From Cypionkella sp. (GTDB lineage: Bacteria; Pseudomonadota; Alphaproteobacteria; Rhodobacterales; Rhodobacteraceae): a stretch of DNA of 64,000 bases. Below the pieces are notes generated by a model, which did not search any database, was not told where the DNA came from, and was given only the letters and a program-made list of their open reading frames with translations. The stretch lies in assembly GCF_030652235.1 (NCBI RefSeq), contig NZ_JAUSBA010000070.1, positions 1-64,000 on the forward strand. Reading direction: 5' to 3'. Shown piece after piece: positions 1 to 8,543 of this stretch; positions within the stretch are counted from its first letter, which is position 1; each line of letters begins with the position of its first letter. The translations under genes were made by a program, and so were the position numbers.

Positions 1-142
1 TGCCCAGGTTGCTGAGGGCATAACGCCGAAAATCGGCAACACACACGACGGCCGTTCGCGCCGAAGGGCCGGACAACAGGCTCACCAATCCAGCCGAAGG
101 AAAACCGTTCCAGTTCCCAGACTATTTCAGCGGCCGGCTAAA

Positions 143-206
143 GCCAGATCTGGTTAAAGCCAGACCGGGTTACAGCCAGACCGGGTTAAAGCCAGATCTG
201 GTTAAA
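143..206. repeat. four tandem 16-bp repeats at the kup 3' end
   Basis: Four head-to-tail 16-bp units occupy 143-158, 159-174, 175-190 and 191-206. The outer two read GCCAGATCTGGTTAAA and the inner two carry GACCGG in place of GATCTG, one of them with TTACA. The last unit contains the kup stop codon (TTA at 202-204 on the plus strand). The remaining 142 bases to the left edge show no supported gene. Confidence 0.9.
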
Positions 207-2154
207 GATTGACCTGCGTGCCGATTTCGACCACCCGACCTGCAGGAATGTGGAAATAGTCCGACGCCCCGGCGGCATTGCGCGCCATAAAGATGAACAC
301 CCGGCGTTGCCAGCCAGGCAATGTGCTTTTGCTCGACAGCTTCAAAGATCTGCGTGAGAGCAGGAACGAGGTCGACATGATGTCAAATTTCCAGCCCAGC
401 TTGCGGCACAGGATCAGGCCTTCGGGGACGTTGGGGTCTTCCATATAGCCATAGGTCAAAGTGATGCGGCGGAAGCGCGGGTTGATTTCCTCCATCTGCA
501 CGCGGTCTTCAATGGCGACACGCGGGATGGTGGCAGTCACAATCGTCAAGATCACATTTTGCGCGTGCAGGCTTTTGAAATGCTTCAGGCTGTGCATCAG
601 GGCGACCGGGGCAGTGTCGGGGCTTGAGGTCAGGTAGATCGCGGTGCCGGGGATCACCGGGATCGGCTTGGTTTCGATCTGCCGCAGAATGGTGGTCAAA
701 GCCACCTCGGCCTCATGTTCCTTGCGCACCAGAACGGCGGTGCCTTGCCGCCATGTCAGCATCACGCAGATCACCAAGGCGGCCAAAGCCAGCGGCACGT
801 AGCCGCCGTCAAACACTTTCAGCAGGTTCGCGCCGAGAAAGATCAAATCGATCAACAGGAAGGGGGCCATAAGCAGGGTTGCGGCCCAAAGCGGCCAGCC
901 CCAATGTTTATTGACCACAATCAGCGCCAGCAATGCTGTCACAACCATCGTGCCCGTCACGCTGATACCATAAGCATGAGCCAGCGCCGCCGAATTTCCA
1001 AAGCCCACCACCAATGCCAGCACCGCCACCAGCAACAGGGCGTTGACGCTGGGCAGATAGATCTGGCCTTCCTGCGTTTCCGAGGTATGACGGATTTTCA
1101 ACCGCGGCAGCAGACGCAGCTGGATCGCTTGCCGGGTGAGGGAAAACGCGCCGGTGATCACGGCTTGGCTGGCGATGATCGTCGCCATCGTGGCCAGAAG
1201 CACGACAGGCAGCAGTGCCCAATCGGGGTACATCAGATAGAACGGGTTCGCGAGCGCCTCGGGATGCTGCAACACCAGCACACCTTGGCCCAGATAGTTC
1301 AGCACCAGCGCCGGCAGCGCCACCGCCACCCAAGCCAAAGTGATCGGGCGGCGGCCAAAATGGCCTAGATCGGCGTAAAGCGCCTCTGCCCCTGTGACCG
1401 CCAGAAACACCGCGCCCAAAACGATCAGACCGACCGAGCCATGTTTGACCAGAAAGCGCGCGGCGTGGATCGGGTTGAGTGCATTCAAAATCGCCGGATC
1501 GGTCACGATTTGCGCAAGCCCGCCCCAAGCCAGCACGCCAAACCACACCAGTGTTATCGGGCCAAACAGGCTGGCCACCGCCGCCGTGCCTCGCGATTGC
1601 ACCGCAAACAGTGCGACGATGATCACCAGGGTGATCGGCAGCACATAGGCGTCAAGCTGGCTGGTCACCAGGCTTAAGCCTTCCACCGCAGACAGTACCG
1701 AAATCGCAGGCGTGATAGCAGCATCGCCGTAAAACAGCGCCGCCCCCACAAGTCCGGCCATCAGCACCAACGTGGTTTGCCGCCCCATCGCCCGTTGCGC
1801 CAAGGCCAACAGCGACAGCGTACCGCCCTCGCCTTGGTTATCGGCGCGTAGCAGGATCACCACATATTTCAGCGTCACCACGACGAACAGCGCCCACAGG
1901 ATCAGCGACAACACCCCCAACACGCTTTCGCGCCCGGTGTCACCCACCGCATCGCCCGCCGCCCGCACCGCCTCGCGGAAGGCATAAAGTGGCGAGGTGC
2001 CGATATCACCGTAAACCACCCCGATGGAGCCCAATGACAGCGCCAGAACGCCGGGATGTTTGCGAATGGGACGGCTAAGGTCTGTGGTGGTCACGGCATT
2101 GATCCTGAAAAAGCCATCTCTGGCGGATTGTGGGCAATCTGGGGATTGCTGCAT
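202..2154 (-). CDS. kup: Kup-family low-affinity potassium uptake permease
   Basis: Inner-membrane K+ uptake protein of the Kup/HAK/KT family, thought to work as a K+/H+ symporter. The family signature [20 protein letters not shown] lies at residues 42-61. About twelve hydrophobic segments follow up to residue 460, then a hydrophilic cytoplasmic C-terminal domain of about 190 residues. At 650 aa the length is normal or slightly long. A GTG start at 2094 (residue 21) with an AGGA upstream would also fit and would remove a non-conserved N-terminus. It is divergent from the KdpD-like kinase 50 bp away, so the pair may be part of one K+ response. The stop codon is inside a tandem repeat. Confidence 0.95.
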   Translation of the reverse strand: MQQSPDCPQSARDGFFRINAVTTTDLSRPIRKHPGVLALSLGSIGVVYGDIGTSPLYAFREAVRAAGDAVGDTGRESVLGVLSLILWALFVVVTLKYVVILLRADNQGEGGTLSLLALAQRAMGRQTTLVLMAGLVGAALFYGDAAITPAISVLSAVEGLSLVTSQLDAYVLPITLVIIVALFAVQSRGTAAVASLFGPITLVWFGVLAWGGLAQIVTDPAILNALNPIHAARFLVKHGSVGLIVLGAVFLAVTGAEALYADLGHFGRRPITLAWVAVALPALVLNYLGQGVLVLQHPEALANPFYLMYPDWALLPVVLLATMATIIASQAVITGAFSLTRQAIQLRLLPRLKIRHTSETQEGQIYLPSVNALLLVAVLALVVGFGNSAALAHAYGISVTGTMVVTALLALIVVNKHWGWPLWAATLLMAPFLLIDLIFLGANLLKVFDGGYVPLALAALVICVMLTWRQGTAVLVRKEHEAEVALTTILRQIETKPIPVIPGTAIYLTSSPDTAPVALMHSLKHFKSLHAQNVILTIVTATIPRVAIEDRVQMEEINPRFRRITLTYGYMEDPNVPEGLILCRKLGWKFDIMSTSFLLSRRSLKLSSKSTLPGWQRRVFIFMARNAAGASDYFHIPAGRVVEIGTQVNL

Positions 2155-2204
2155 AAGGATGCGACAGGGGGTTTGCGCCCCGGCATAAGGATTGCGTAAA
2201 GATC

Positions 2205-3770
2205 ATGGACAGCGCAGCCTACGCGGCTAAGACTTCGGCGATGCTGACGTCTGTGCCATTGCTGCCACAACAGGAAGGCTGGGCCGCTCTGCCCAGACTG
2301 CCGCAAATGCTGGGGGCCGCGCTGTTTCTGGCGGCTGCGGCCTTGGGCACGCATCTGACAAAGGATAGTCTCCCCGAACCTTCAGGGCTGTTTTTGTTCT
2401 TTTTCGCCGTGCTGTTGGCCGCCGTGCGCTTTGGGTTTTGGATCGGCATTGCCACCGCCATTGCGGCCTTCACGCTGTTCAATTTCCTGTTCGTGGCCCC
2501 ACTTTATACACTGGCCATCGCCAAGCCCGGCGACCTGCTTGTGCTGGCGGAATTCCTGTGTGTCGCGGGGCTGACCGGCTTTCTGGCCGGGCGGTTGCGC
2601 GAAGAAGCCAATGCCGCCAAATCCCGTGCGGCGGTGCTAGAAGTGCTTTCGGCCTTTGCCAGCGATCTAGCCGAGGCGGATGAGCCCTTGGCTGTCGAGC
2701 AGGCGTTGGTGATCCATGCCACTGCGCTGGCGCATGGGCCTGCGCTGGTGCTGCACGCCCGCGATCCTAACGCCAGCTTGGAGGTCACCGATCTGCAACC
2801 GCCCGATCTGCAAGCCCCAGACCTGCAAGCGGCCGAGCGCGCTTTTCGCCGCCACATTCCGCAAGACGCTGCCGAGCCGGGGCAGCAGGGCGGCCGCTAT
2901 ACTTTCCTGCCGTTGATGCAGCAGGGGCAGGTTGTGTTGGTGTTGGGCTATCACCGCCTTGATGCCCAGTGGCCCGATCGCTTTGCCCGCGCCGCCGCCA
3001 TCGAGGTGATCTGTCACCAAGCCAATCTTGCGCTGGAACGCCTGCGCTTTGCCCAAGCCGCCGAAGATGCCCGCACCGCCGCCACGCGTGAGCAGTTGCG
3101 CGCGGCTTTGCTCACCTCGCTCTCCCACGATCTGCGCACGCCTTTGGCCACTATTCTGGGCGCGATCACCAGCCTGCGCCAGTTGGGCGCGACCCTGCCG
3201 CCCGCCGCGCGCGACGATCTTGCTTTGGCGATTGAAGAAGAAGCGCAGCGGCTGGCGAGTTATGTTGACAACCTGTTGCACATGACCCGGCTGCAAGCCG
3301 GATTGTCACTGCATCTGATCTGGGTCGATCCTGCGGATGTGATCGCAGCGGCAGTGGCACGCGCCCGCCGGGCCTTCCCGCTGGCCGAGATTACGGCTGA
3401 TCTGCCCGACCTGCCGATGATCCGCGCAGAATCTGCGCTGCTGGAGCAAAGCCTGTTCAACCTGATCGACAATGCGGTGAAATTCTCAACCCCACCCGCG
3501 CGGATCGCAATTACCGCCCGCGTGCTGCCCGCAAGCCTGACCCTGACCGTCACAGATCAAGGCCCCGGTATTGCGCCCGACGCGCTTGCGCAAATCTTCA
3601 CGCCGTTCTTTCGCGCCAATCCCAACCTGCCCGGCACTGGCCTTGGCCTGACGATCTGCCACGGCATCACCGCAGCGCTGGGTGGCAGCCTGACCGCCGA
3701 AAGCCCGGTTGCAGACGGCCACGGCACCGCGATGCACATCTCGCTGCCCTTGCCGAAAGTCTCAGCATGA
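2205..3770 (+). CDS. KdpD-like sensor histidine kinase lacking the N-terminal KdpD domain
   Basis: Membrane sensor kinase of 521 aa. Residues about 38-135 form closely spaced hydrophobic helices of the DUF4118 type found in the middle of KdpD. A GAF-like stretch follows at about 145-285, then HisKA with the phosphoacceptor His308 (SLSHDLRTPLA), then HATPase_c with an N-box (NLIDNAVKFS) and a GTGLGLTIC G-box. Classical KdpD is near 900 aa because it begins with a KdpD sensor and a UspA-like domain; both are absent here. A short proline/aspartate repeat (DLQPPDLQAPDLQA) lies in the GAF region. Its ATGA overlap with the regulator shows translational coupling. Input signal (K+ or turgor) is inferred from family and neighbour. 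Confidence 0.85.
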   Translation: MDSAAYAAKTSAMLTSVPLLPQQEGWAALPRLPQMLGAALFLAAAALGTHLTKDSLPEPSGLFLFFFAVLLAAVRFGFWIGIATAIAAFTLFNFLFVAPLYTLAIAKPGDLLVLAEFLCVAGLTGFLAGRLREEANAAKSRAAVLEVLSAFASDLAEADEPLAVEQALVIHATALAHGPALVLHARDPNASLEVTDLQPPDLQAPDLQAAERAFRRHIPQDAAEPGQQGGRYTFLPLMQQGQVVLVLGYHRLDAQWPDRFARAAAIEVICHQANLALERLRFAQAAEDARTAATREQLRAALLTSLSHDLRTPLATILGAITSLRQLGATLPPAARDDLALAIEEEAQRLASYVDNLLHMTRLQAGLSLHLIWVDPADVIAAAVARARRAFPLAEITADLPDLPMIRAESALLEQSLFNLIDNAVKFSTPPARIAITARVLPASLTLTVTDQGPGIAPDALAQIFTPFFRANPNLPGTGLGLTICHGITAALGGSLTAESPVADGHGTAMHISLPLPKVSA

Positions 3771-4480
3771 GTACCCTCCCAATCTTGTCTAAACCGCTGA
3801 CCCTGCCAAAGCCCTTGATCCTGATCGTCGACGACGAGCCGCAGATTCAACGCTTTCTCGGCCACGCTTTGGCTGCATCTGGCTATGACACCTGCTTTGC
3901 CGCCACCGGGCAGGGCGCTTTAGAGGCCGTGGCAGCGCAAAAGCCCGACGCGATGATCCTTGATCTCGGCCTGCCCGATCTGAACGGCAAGGCGGTGATC
4001 GAAACCCTGCGCGCCAAATCCAACCTGCCCATCATCGTGCTATCGGCGCATGATCAGGAGATGGAAAAAATCATGGCGCTAGACCTTGGGGCAAATGATT
4101 TCGTCGCCAAGCCCTTTGGCATCGGCGAACTTCTCGCCCGCTTGCGTGCTTGTCTACGCAAGGCCCCGCAGCCCGAGGATATTCTGCGTCAAGGCCCGCT
4201 GGTGATCGACCTTCCTGGCCATACCGTGACCCGCGACGGAGCGCCGGTGCATCTGACGCCGACAGAGTTCGATCTGCTGGTTATGCTGGCGCGCAATCCG
4301 GGCCGGGTGCTCAGCCACCGCCAGATATTGCTGCAAATCTGGGGCCCGGCGCATGGCGAGGATGTGCCTTATCTGCGCGTCTTCATCGGCCAGTTGCGCC
4401 AGAAGATTGAGTCCAACCCCAGCGCCCCCGACCTGATCCGCACCGAACCCGGCATCGGTTATCGCTGGATGGCGGATTAA
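3767..4480 (+). CDS. KdpE-like OmpR-family response regulator
   Basis: 237-aa response regulator. The receiver domain shows the acidic pair D22-D23 (IVDDEP), phosphoacceptor Asp66 in MILDLGLPDLNGK, a conserved Ser in IVLSAHDQ and the Lys of FVAKPF. The C-terminal winged helix (LTPTEFDLLVML to RTEPGIGYRW) is OmpR/PhoB type. It overlaps the kinase stop by ATGA, so the two are a cognate pair. The closest familiar family is KdpE, but no kdpFABC is present in the window; kup is the only K+ transporter in view. The gene converges on phnM with a 4-bp overlap of the stop codons. Confidence 0.88.
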   Translation: MSTLPILSKPLTLPKPLILIVDDEPQIQRFLGHALAASGYDTCFAATGQGALEAVAAQKPDAMILDLGLPDLNGKAVIETLRAKSNLPIIVLSAHDQEMEKIMALDLGANDFVAKPFGIGELLARLRACLRKAPQPEDILRQGPLVIDLPGHTVTRDGAPVHLTPTEFDLLVMLARNPGRVLSHRQILLQIWGPAHGEDVPYLRVFIGQLRQKIESNPSAPDLIRTEPGIGYRWMAD

Positions 4481-5622
4481 CCTACCCGCTGCCCCTGCAC
4501 CCAAGTCCCCCGCAAAGCTGCAGCGCCAGCAACCCGCGCCACCCTAATCACATCACCCCGTGCGCCAAGCGTTAGCGTTCCGCGATCCATAAGCCCCGCC
4601 GCCTGCGCCGGCGCTTGCGTCACACAGCGCACCCCGCGCGCCACATCGCCCCACAGATCGCCCAGCAGCAAAGCCGCCGACAGCAGCGCCGACGGCACAT
4701 AATCCGACGACACAATATCCAGCAAATCCGCCTCGGCCAGCTTGCTTGCCGCGACATTGCCGGAATGTGAGCCCCCTCGGATCAGGTTCGGCGCCCCCAT
4801 CATCACCTTGATGCCCTGCGCATGGCAGGCTCGTGCTGCCTCCACCGTGGTTGGAAACTCGGCAAAATGTGCGCCGTGCTGGGCCGAGGTTGCAACTTGC
4901 CCGGCGGTGGTGTCGTCATGGCTGGCAAGAACCGCTCCAAAACGACGGGCTTCCGCCACCGCCGCCGCCTCATGCGCTGCGCCCAACCGCGTGGAAATCG
5001 CCACCTGTTCGGCGACATGGCTCTCGAACTCGCTCTCCGAAAGCCCATGCTTGCCGCAAACATAGGCCCGCAACTGGGTGATGTCGCGGAATTGCCGCTG
5101 ACCGGGGGTGTGATCCATCAACGACACGATGCCGATGCGGTCGGCAGGACCGAATTTCGCCAGTTCGGCGATCAGGGTTTCGGAACACACTTCCGCCCGC
5201 AGGTGCAGAAAATGGCTGATTTTCAGCGCGCCCTTTTCCCGCAGCCCCAGAATTTCGTTGGCCAAATGCCGGGCGTATTCGCCGTAATTCATCTTCTTCG
5301 ACGAGGTGATCGACCCCACCCGTAGCGCGTCGAACACCGTGGTGATCCCTACACTCGCCAGTTCGGCATCATGTGCGATAATGGCGCTTGCATGCGGCCA
5401 GTTCACCTTCGGACGCGGCTCGATATGGCGTTCCAGATTGTCGGTGTGCAACTCGATCAACCCCGGCATCAGCAGATCGCCCCTGCAATCCACAGCGCCT
5501 TGTGGGATCGCAGTGCCTTGATCTATCGCAGTAATCACGCCGTCTTCAACGCGGATCGCCCCATGGATCACTTCAGTTGGCAGAACCAGCGTGGCATTGG
5601 CAAGGATCGTCTCGGTCATCAT
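4477..5622 (-). CDS. phnM: alpha-D-ribose 1-methylphosphonate 5-triphosphate diphosphatase PhnM (copy 1)
   Basis: Amidohydrolase-fold enzyme of 381 aa that removes pyrophosphate from the ribose methylphosphonate triphosphate made by PhnGHIL, giving the C-P lyase substrate. The metal-binding strand reads GLIELHTDNLERH, and later motifs LMDHTPGQRQF, LASHDDTT and GAPNLIRGGSHSGN are typical PhnM blocks. It lies beyond phnN and the oppositely oriented DUF1045 gene, so it is probably its own transcript from the 5623-5704 divergent spacer. A second, diverged PhnM is encoded at 13251-14432; this copy looks closer to the classical enzyme. Length is normal for the family. Confidence 0.93.
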   Translation of the reverse strand: MMTETILANATLVLPTEVIHGAIRVEDGVITAIDQGTAIPQGAVDCRGDLLMPGLIELHTDNLERHIEPRPKVNWPHASAIIAHDAELASVGITTVFDALRVGSITSSKKMNYGEYARHLANEILGLREKGALKISHFLHLRAEVCSETLIAELAKFGPADRIGIVSLMDHTPGQRQFRDITQLRAYVCGKHGLSESEFESHVAEQVAISTRLGAAHEAAAVAEARRFGAVLASHDDTTAGQVATSAQHGAHFAEFPTTVEAARACHAQGIKVMMGAPNLIRGGSHSGNVAASKLAEADLLDIVSSDYVPSALLSAALLLGDLWGDVARGVRCVTQAPAQAAGLMDRGTLTLGARGDVIRVARVAGAAALRGTWVQGQRVG

Positions 5623-5662
5623 CAGGCCTTCATTGTGCTTGTGTGAAACAGATGGCAGAAAA

Positions 5663-5680
5663 CTGTCACAACGGTGTGAC
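5663..5680 (+). promoter_or_regulatory. possible Pho box / dyad between phnM and the DUF1045 gene
   Basis: CTGTCAC (5663-5669) and GTGTGAC (5674-5680) are spaced with the 11-bp period of a Pho box. The same bases also form a dyad GTCAC/GTGAC. The element lies in the 82-bp spacer between the divergent phnM and DUF1045 starts. Only one half-site matches the Pho consensus well, so this is weaker than the other candidates. Confidence 0.4.
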
Positions 5681-5704
5681 GATGGGCGGGTAAAGGCGGC
5701 GGCT

Positions 5705-6388
5705 ATGGACCAGATGAAACGCTTTGCGATCTACTATGTGCCCGAACCGGGAGCCTTCGCCGATGCCGCAGCAAGCTGGCTCGGCTGGGATCTGGCACTG
5801 GGCGCGCCCGTGCCGCAACCCATGCCCGACCTGCCGCGCCCCTTGGCCGACATCACCGCCGAGCCGCGCAAATACGGCTTTCACGCTACCTTGAAGCCGC
5901 CGTTCCGTTTGGCTGACGGCGTCAGCCCCGCCGATCTGACGTGGGCTACGGCACGACTGGCCACCAGCCTTGCCCCGCTGGAGCTGCCGGGGCTTCAGAT
6001 GGTCAACCTCGAAGGTTTTCTCGCCCTGACGCCTGCGGGTGACACCTCTGCGCTGCAAAACCTCGCTGCCGAAGTGGTCCGTACGCTGGATCCCCACCGC
6101 GCTACTCTGACATCCGCCGAAACCGCTCGCCGCCGCCCGGAACGTCTGACGCCGCGCCAGCGCGATCTGCTTTCGATCTACGGCTATCCCTATGTGATGG
6201 ACCAGTTTCAGTTTCACCTGACTCTGTCCGGCCCGCTGGATGAGGGCGAAACCGCTGTCACCAAAGCCGCCGCCAATCACTTCGCGGGCCTGATCCCGCA
6301 ACCGTTTCACATCCGCGAAATCTGCCTGTGCGGCGAGGATGCCACGGGGCGCTTCCACCTGCTGCACCGCTACGCCCTCAGCGCATAA
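5705..6388 (+). CDS. DUF1045 phosphonate-locus protein, 2H phosphoesterase fold
   Basis: 227 aa from the ATG at 5705; longer in-frame versions would overlap phnM and are not supported. Two histidine motifs of the 2H phosphoesterase superfamily are clear: HAT at residues 60-62 (YGFHATLKPPF) and HLT at 171-173 (FQFHLTLSG). DUF1045 proteins are regularly found in alphaproteobacterial phn clusters, with no settled function known to me. 2H enzymes act on cyclic or 2',3'-type phosphodiesters, so a role on the cyclic ribose phosphate that C-P lyase releases is an inference. The gene converges on phnN with a 19-bp overlap. No phnP is visible nearby, which strengthens the substitution idea. Confidence 0.88.
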   Translation: MDQMKRFAIYYVPEPGAFADAAASWLGWDLALGAPVPQPMPDLPRPLADITAEPRKYGFHATLKPPFRLADGVSPADLTWATARLATSLAPLELPGLQMVNLEGFLALTPAGDTSALQNLAAEVVRTLDPHRATLTSAETARRRPERLTPRQRDLLSIYGYPYVMDQFQFHLTLSGPLDEGETAVTKAAANHFAGLIPQPFHIREICLCGEDATGRFHLLHRYALSA

Positions 6389-6903
6389 ATCAGCTTTGCC
6401 ACGCCCTTCTCGGGCGTCGCGTCATTGCGGATCTCGATTGCCGGAACCCCTTCAGGCAAAGCATAATTAGCCCGCTGCAACCGCGCGATGATGTCGGCGT
6501 GGCTCTCCCGCCCGCGTGCGGCCAACCGATCCGCTAACACCTCTAGCGGTGCTGAAATCTGGATCACCCGTAGCCCCGGAAACGCCGCGAGTGCCGCAGT
6601 CATCGCCGCGCGCGAGCCATTGATCAACACATCCCGCCCGTCTTCCAGCGGTTTCAACTCTGCAACAGGCACGCCATAGCAAAGCCCATGCGCCTGCCAG
6701 TGCAGCGCAAATTCTCCCGCCTGCAGGCGCTCCTGAAAAATGCTTTCAGTCACCCCTTCAAACGGCTCACCCCCCGCCACACTGTCCCGCGTGATCACCC
6801 GTCGCGCCCAGTGCAACCGAGGCTCCGCTGCCGCCGCCCCCGCCAGCAGGGTATCCTTGCCCGCCCCCGAAGGCCCAACAACCAGAAACACCCGGCCCGT
6901 CAT
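6370..6903 (-). CDS. phnN: ribose 1,5-bisphosphokinase PhnN
   Basis: 177-aa P-loop kinase of the guanylate-kinase-like group. It phosphorylates ribose 1,5-bisphosphate to PRPP, the last step that returns the phosphonate-derived ribose to metabolism. The Walker A sequence GPSGAGKDTLL is at residues 10-20, and the lid/arginine region GRESHADIIARLQRA is near the C-terminus. The start overlaps the phnL stop (ATGA), so it is the distal gene of the phnGHIJK-corA-phnL-phnN operon. Length matches the family. Confidence 0.93.
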   Translation of the reverse strand: MTGRVFLVVGPSGAGKDTLLAGAAAAEPRLHWARRVITRDSVAGGEPFEGVTESIFQERLQAGEFALHWQAHGLCYGVPVAELKPLEDGRDVLINGSRAAMTAALAAFPGLRVIQISAPLEVLADRLAARGRESHADIIARLQRANYALPEGVPAIEIRNDATPEKGVAKLIYALRA

Positions 6904-7583
6904 GCCGCAGCCTTGGGGGTAAAATCGCGCACATCCACCACGCGATCGCAGACCCGGTCCCGAGCGGCCTCATCATGGAAAATCCCTAAAATCGCAGCGC
7001 CCCTTGCTTTGGCCTCTTCGATCAACCCCAGCACAACCTCGCGGTTTACCGCATCCAGACTGGCGGTCGGCTCGTCCAGCAACAGCGCCGGATAGGGATG
7101 TGCAAAACCGCGCGCAATGTTGACCCGCTGCTGCTCACCGCCCGAGAACGTCGTCGGCGACAGCCCCCACAACCGCTGCGGAATGTTCAGCCGCGCCAGC
7201 AGTTCCGCCGCCCGCTCTCGCGCCGCATCCCCCGGCACGCCAAGGTTCAGCAGCGGCTCGGCCACCACATCCAGTGTTGGCACCCGAGGCACCACCCGCA
7301 GGAACTGGCTGACATAGCCCAGCACCTGCCGCCGCAGCGCTATGATCTGCCGAGGTTGCGCCTGCGCCACATCCAGGCCGCCCACCATAATGACACCCGA
7401 GGCCACCAGATAATTGCCCCAAACCATCCGAATTAGCGTCGATTTGCCCGCACCCGAGGCGCCGATCAGCCCGACACATTCACCCGGGCGCACATGCAAG
7501 TTCGCCCCCGCCATCACCGGGATCACCGCAGCCCCTTGATTGTGCAGGGTAAAACTTTTCGCCAAATCCCGAATTTCAATCAT
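6900..7583 (-). CDS. phnL: C-P lyase ABC-type protein PhnL
   Basis: 227 aa from the ATG at 7583, chosen because it overlaps the CorA-like stop as ATGA; the longer frame adds residues inside the neighbour. ABC ATPase motifs are complete: Walker A GASGAGKST, signature TFSGGEQQRVNIARG, Walker B ALLLDEPTAS and the switch His of IFHDEAARD. With PhnGHI, PhnL supports the attack of methylphosphonate on ATP that releases adenine and gives ribose methylphosphonate triphosphate. It is not a transporter subunit. Flanked by corA-like and phnN in one operon. Confidence 0.93.
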   Translation of the reverse strand: MIEIRDLAKSFTLHNQGAAVIPVMAGANLHVRPGECVGLIGASGAGKSTLIRMVWGNYLVASGVIMVGGLDVAQAQPRQIIALRRQVLGYVSQFLRVVPRVPTLDVVAEPLLNLGVPGDAARERAAELLARLNIPQRLWGLSPTTFSGGEQQRVNIARGFAHPYPALLLDEPTASLDAVNREVVLGLIEEAKARGAAILGIFHDEAARDRVCDRVVDVRDFTPKAAA

Positions 7584-8542
7584 AGCCAGCGCTTCCATTT
7601 GAAGAAAAGATAAGTTCCGCTGGCCGAGGCCAGCATCAAGATCAGTGCCAAAGGATAGCCGTATTGCCACGCAAGTTCCGGCATATAGGCAAAGTTCATC
7701 CCATACAGGCTGGCGATCAGTGTCGGCGGCATGAACAAAGCGGCGACCACCGACACGATCCGCACCGTGACGTTTTGCGACAGGTTGATCATGCCAAGTG
7801 TCGCATCCGAGGTCAGCGCCAGACGCGAGCCTAAGAAATCGGCATGCACCTCCAGCGCCTGCAAATCCCGCATCAGGCCCTTAACTAAGGGCCGCAAAAC
7901 ATCGCCCTCGCTCCGGTCGGAAAGGGTTTGGCCAAAGAAACTGACCGCGCGCTCCACCGTGAGCAGACCCAGTCGCACCCGGCCCAAAAGGTCGCCCTCA
8001 CGCCCGACCCTTTCCAACGCGTTTTGCAGGGTATCCGCCTGCAAGCCCTTCGCCCCGCCGCTGTAAATCCCCGAGGCGACATCATCCAAGCCGCGCCCGA
8101 TGCCCTCCAGAATATCGGCCATCCGGCCAATTATTTCCTCAATCAACCCCAGAAACAGCCGCTCTGGTCGGTCACAGCCGGGCCCAACTTTGTCGGCGCG
8201 GCCCGGGTAGGTCTCAAACGGGCGCGGCGCGTGGTGGCGCACGGTGATCAGGCGATCCGCTGAAAGGATAAAGCAAACCGGGCCAGAAATCGGCGCCTTG
8301 CTTTCGGACAGTCCGGGCAAAACCACCGTCATATGATCCGCCCCACCTTCCCGATACAGGCGGTTGGAGATTTCGATCTCCTCCATATCCGCCAGCGTCG
8401 GCACGGGCAGGCCCAGCCGCGCGACATCGGCGGCTTGGTTGGACAGTGGGCGATATAGGTCTATCCACAACGCTGCCGACAGGTCGACAGGCAGCGGCAT
8501 CTGGATCAACCCACCTGCTTCCGGGCGATAGGCAAACAGCAT
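7580..8542 (-). CDS. CorA/ZntB-family divalent cation transporter within the phn operon
   Basis: 320-aa membrane protein. A long cytoplasmic, largely helical N-terminal part ends in two C-terminal membrane segments. The pore signature GMNF follows the first (IASLYGMNFAYMPEL), and the chain ends in the basic FFKWKRWL. That is CorA topology; Mg2+ is the default substrate, with Zn2+ or Co2+ efflux possible. It is inserted between phnK (1-bp gap) and phnL (ATGA overlap), so it is cotranscribed with the C-P lyase genes. It is not a component of the classical C-P lyase pathway; Mg2+ supply for the nucleotide-dependent steps is only a guess. Confidence 0.88.
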   Translation of the reverse strand: MLFAYRPEAGGLIQMPLPVDLSAALWIDLYRPLSNQAADVARLGLPVPTLADMEEIEISNRLYREGGADHMTVVLPGLSESKAPISGPVCFILSADRLITVRHHAPRPFETYPGRADKVGPGCDRPERLFLGLIEEIIGRMADILEGIGRGLDDVASGIYSGGAKGLQADTLQNALERVGREGDLLGRVRLGLLTVERAVSFFGQTLSDRSEGDVLRPLVKGLMRDLQALEVHADFLGSRLALTSDATLGMINLSQNVTVRIVSVVAALFMPPTLIASLYGMNFAYMPELAWQYGYPLALILMLASASGTYLFFKWKRWL

Positions 8543-8543
8543 G

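Noticed and set aside
624-1987. Open frames opposite kup (for example 715-1368)
   Set aside because: Low-complexity Arg/Gln/His-rich translations caused by the GC-rich antisense of a clear transporter; no ribosome site or family character.
2155-4480. Presence of a complete Kdp system
   Set aside because: No kdpF, A, B or C gene is in the window; only the kinase and regulator resemble Kdp proteins.
5591-5704. N-terminal extension of the DUF1045 protein to 5591
   Set aside because: It would overlap the divergent phnM start; the conserved protein begins at MDQMKRFAIYYVPEPG (5705).
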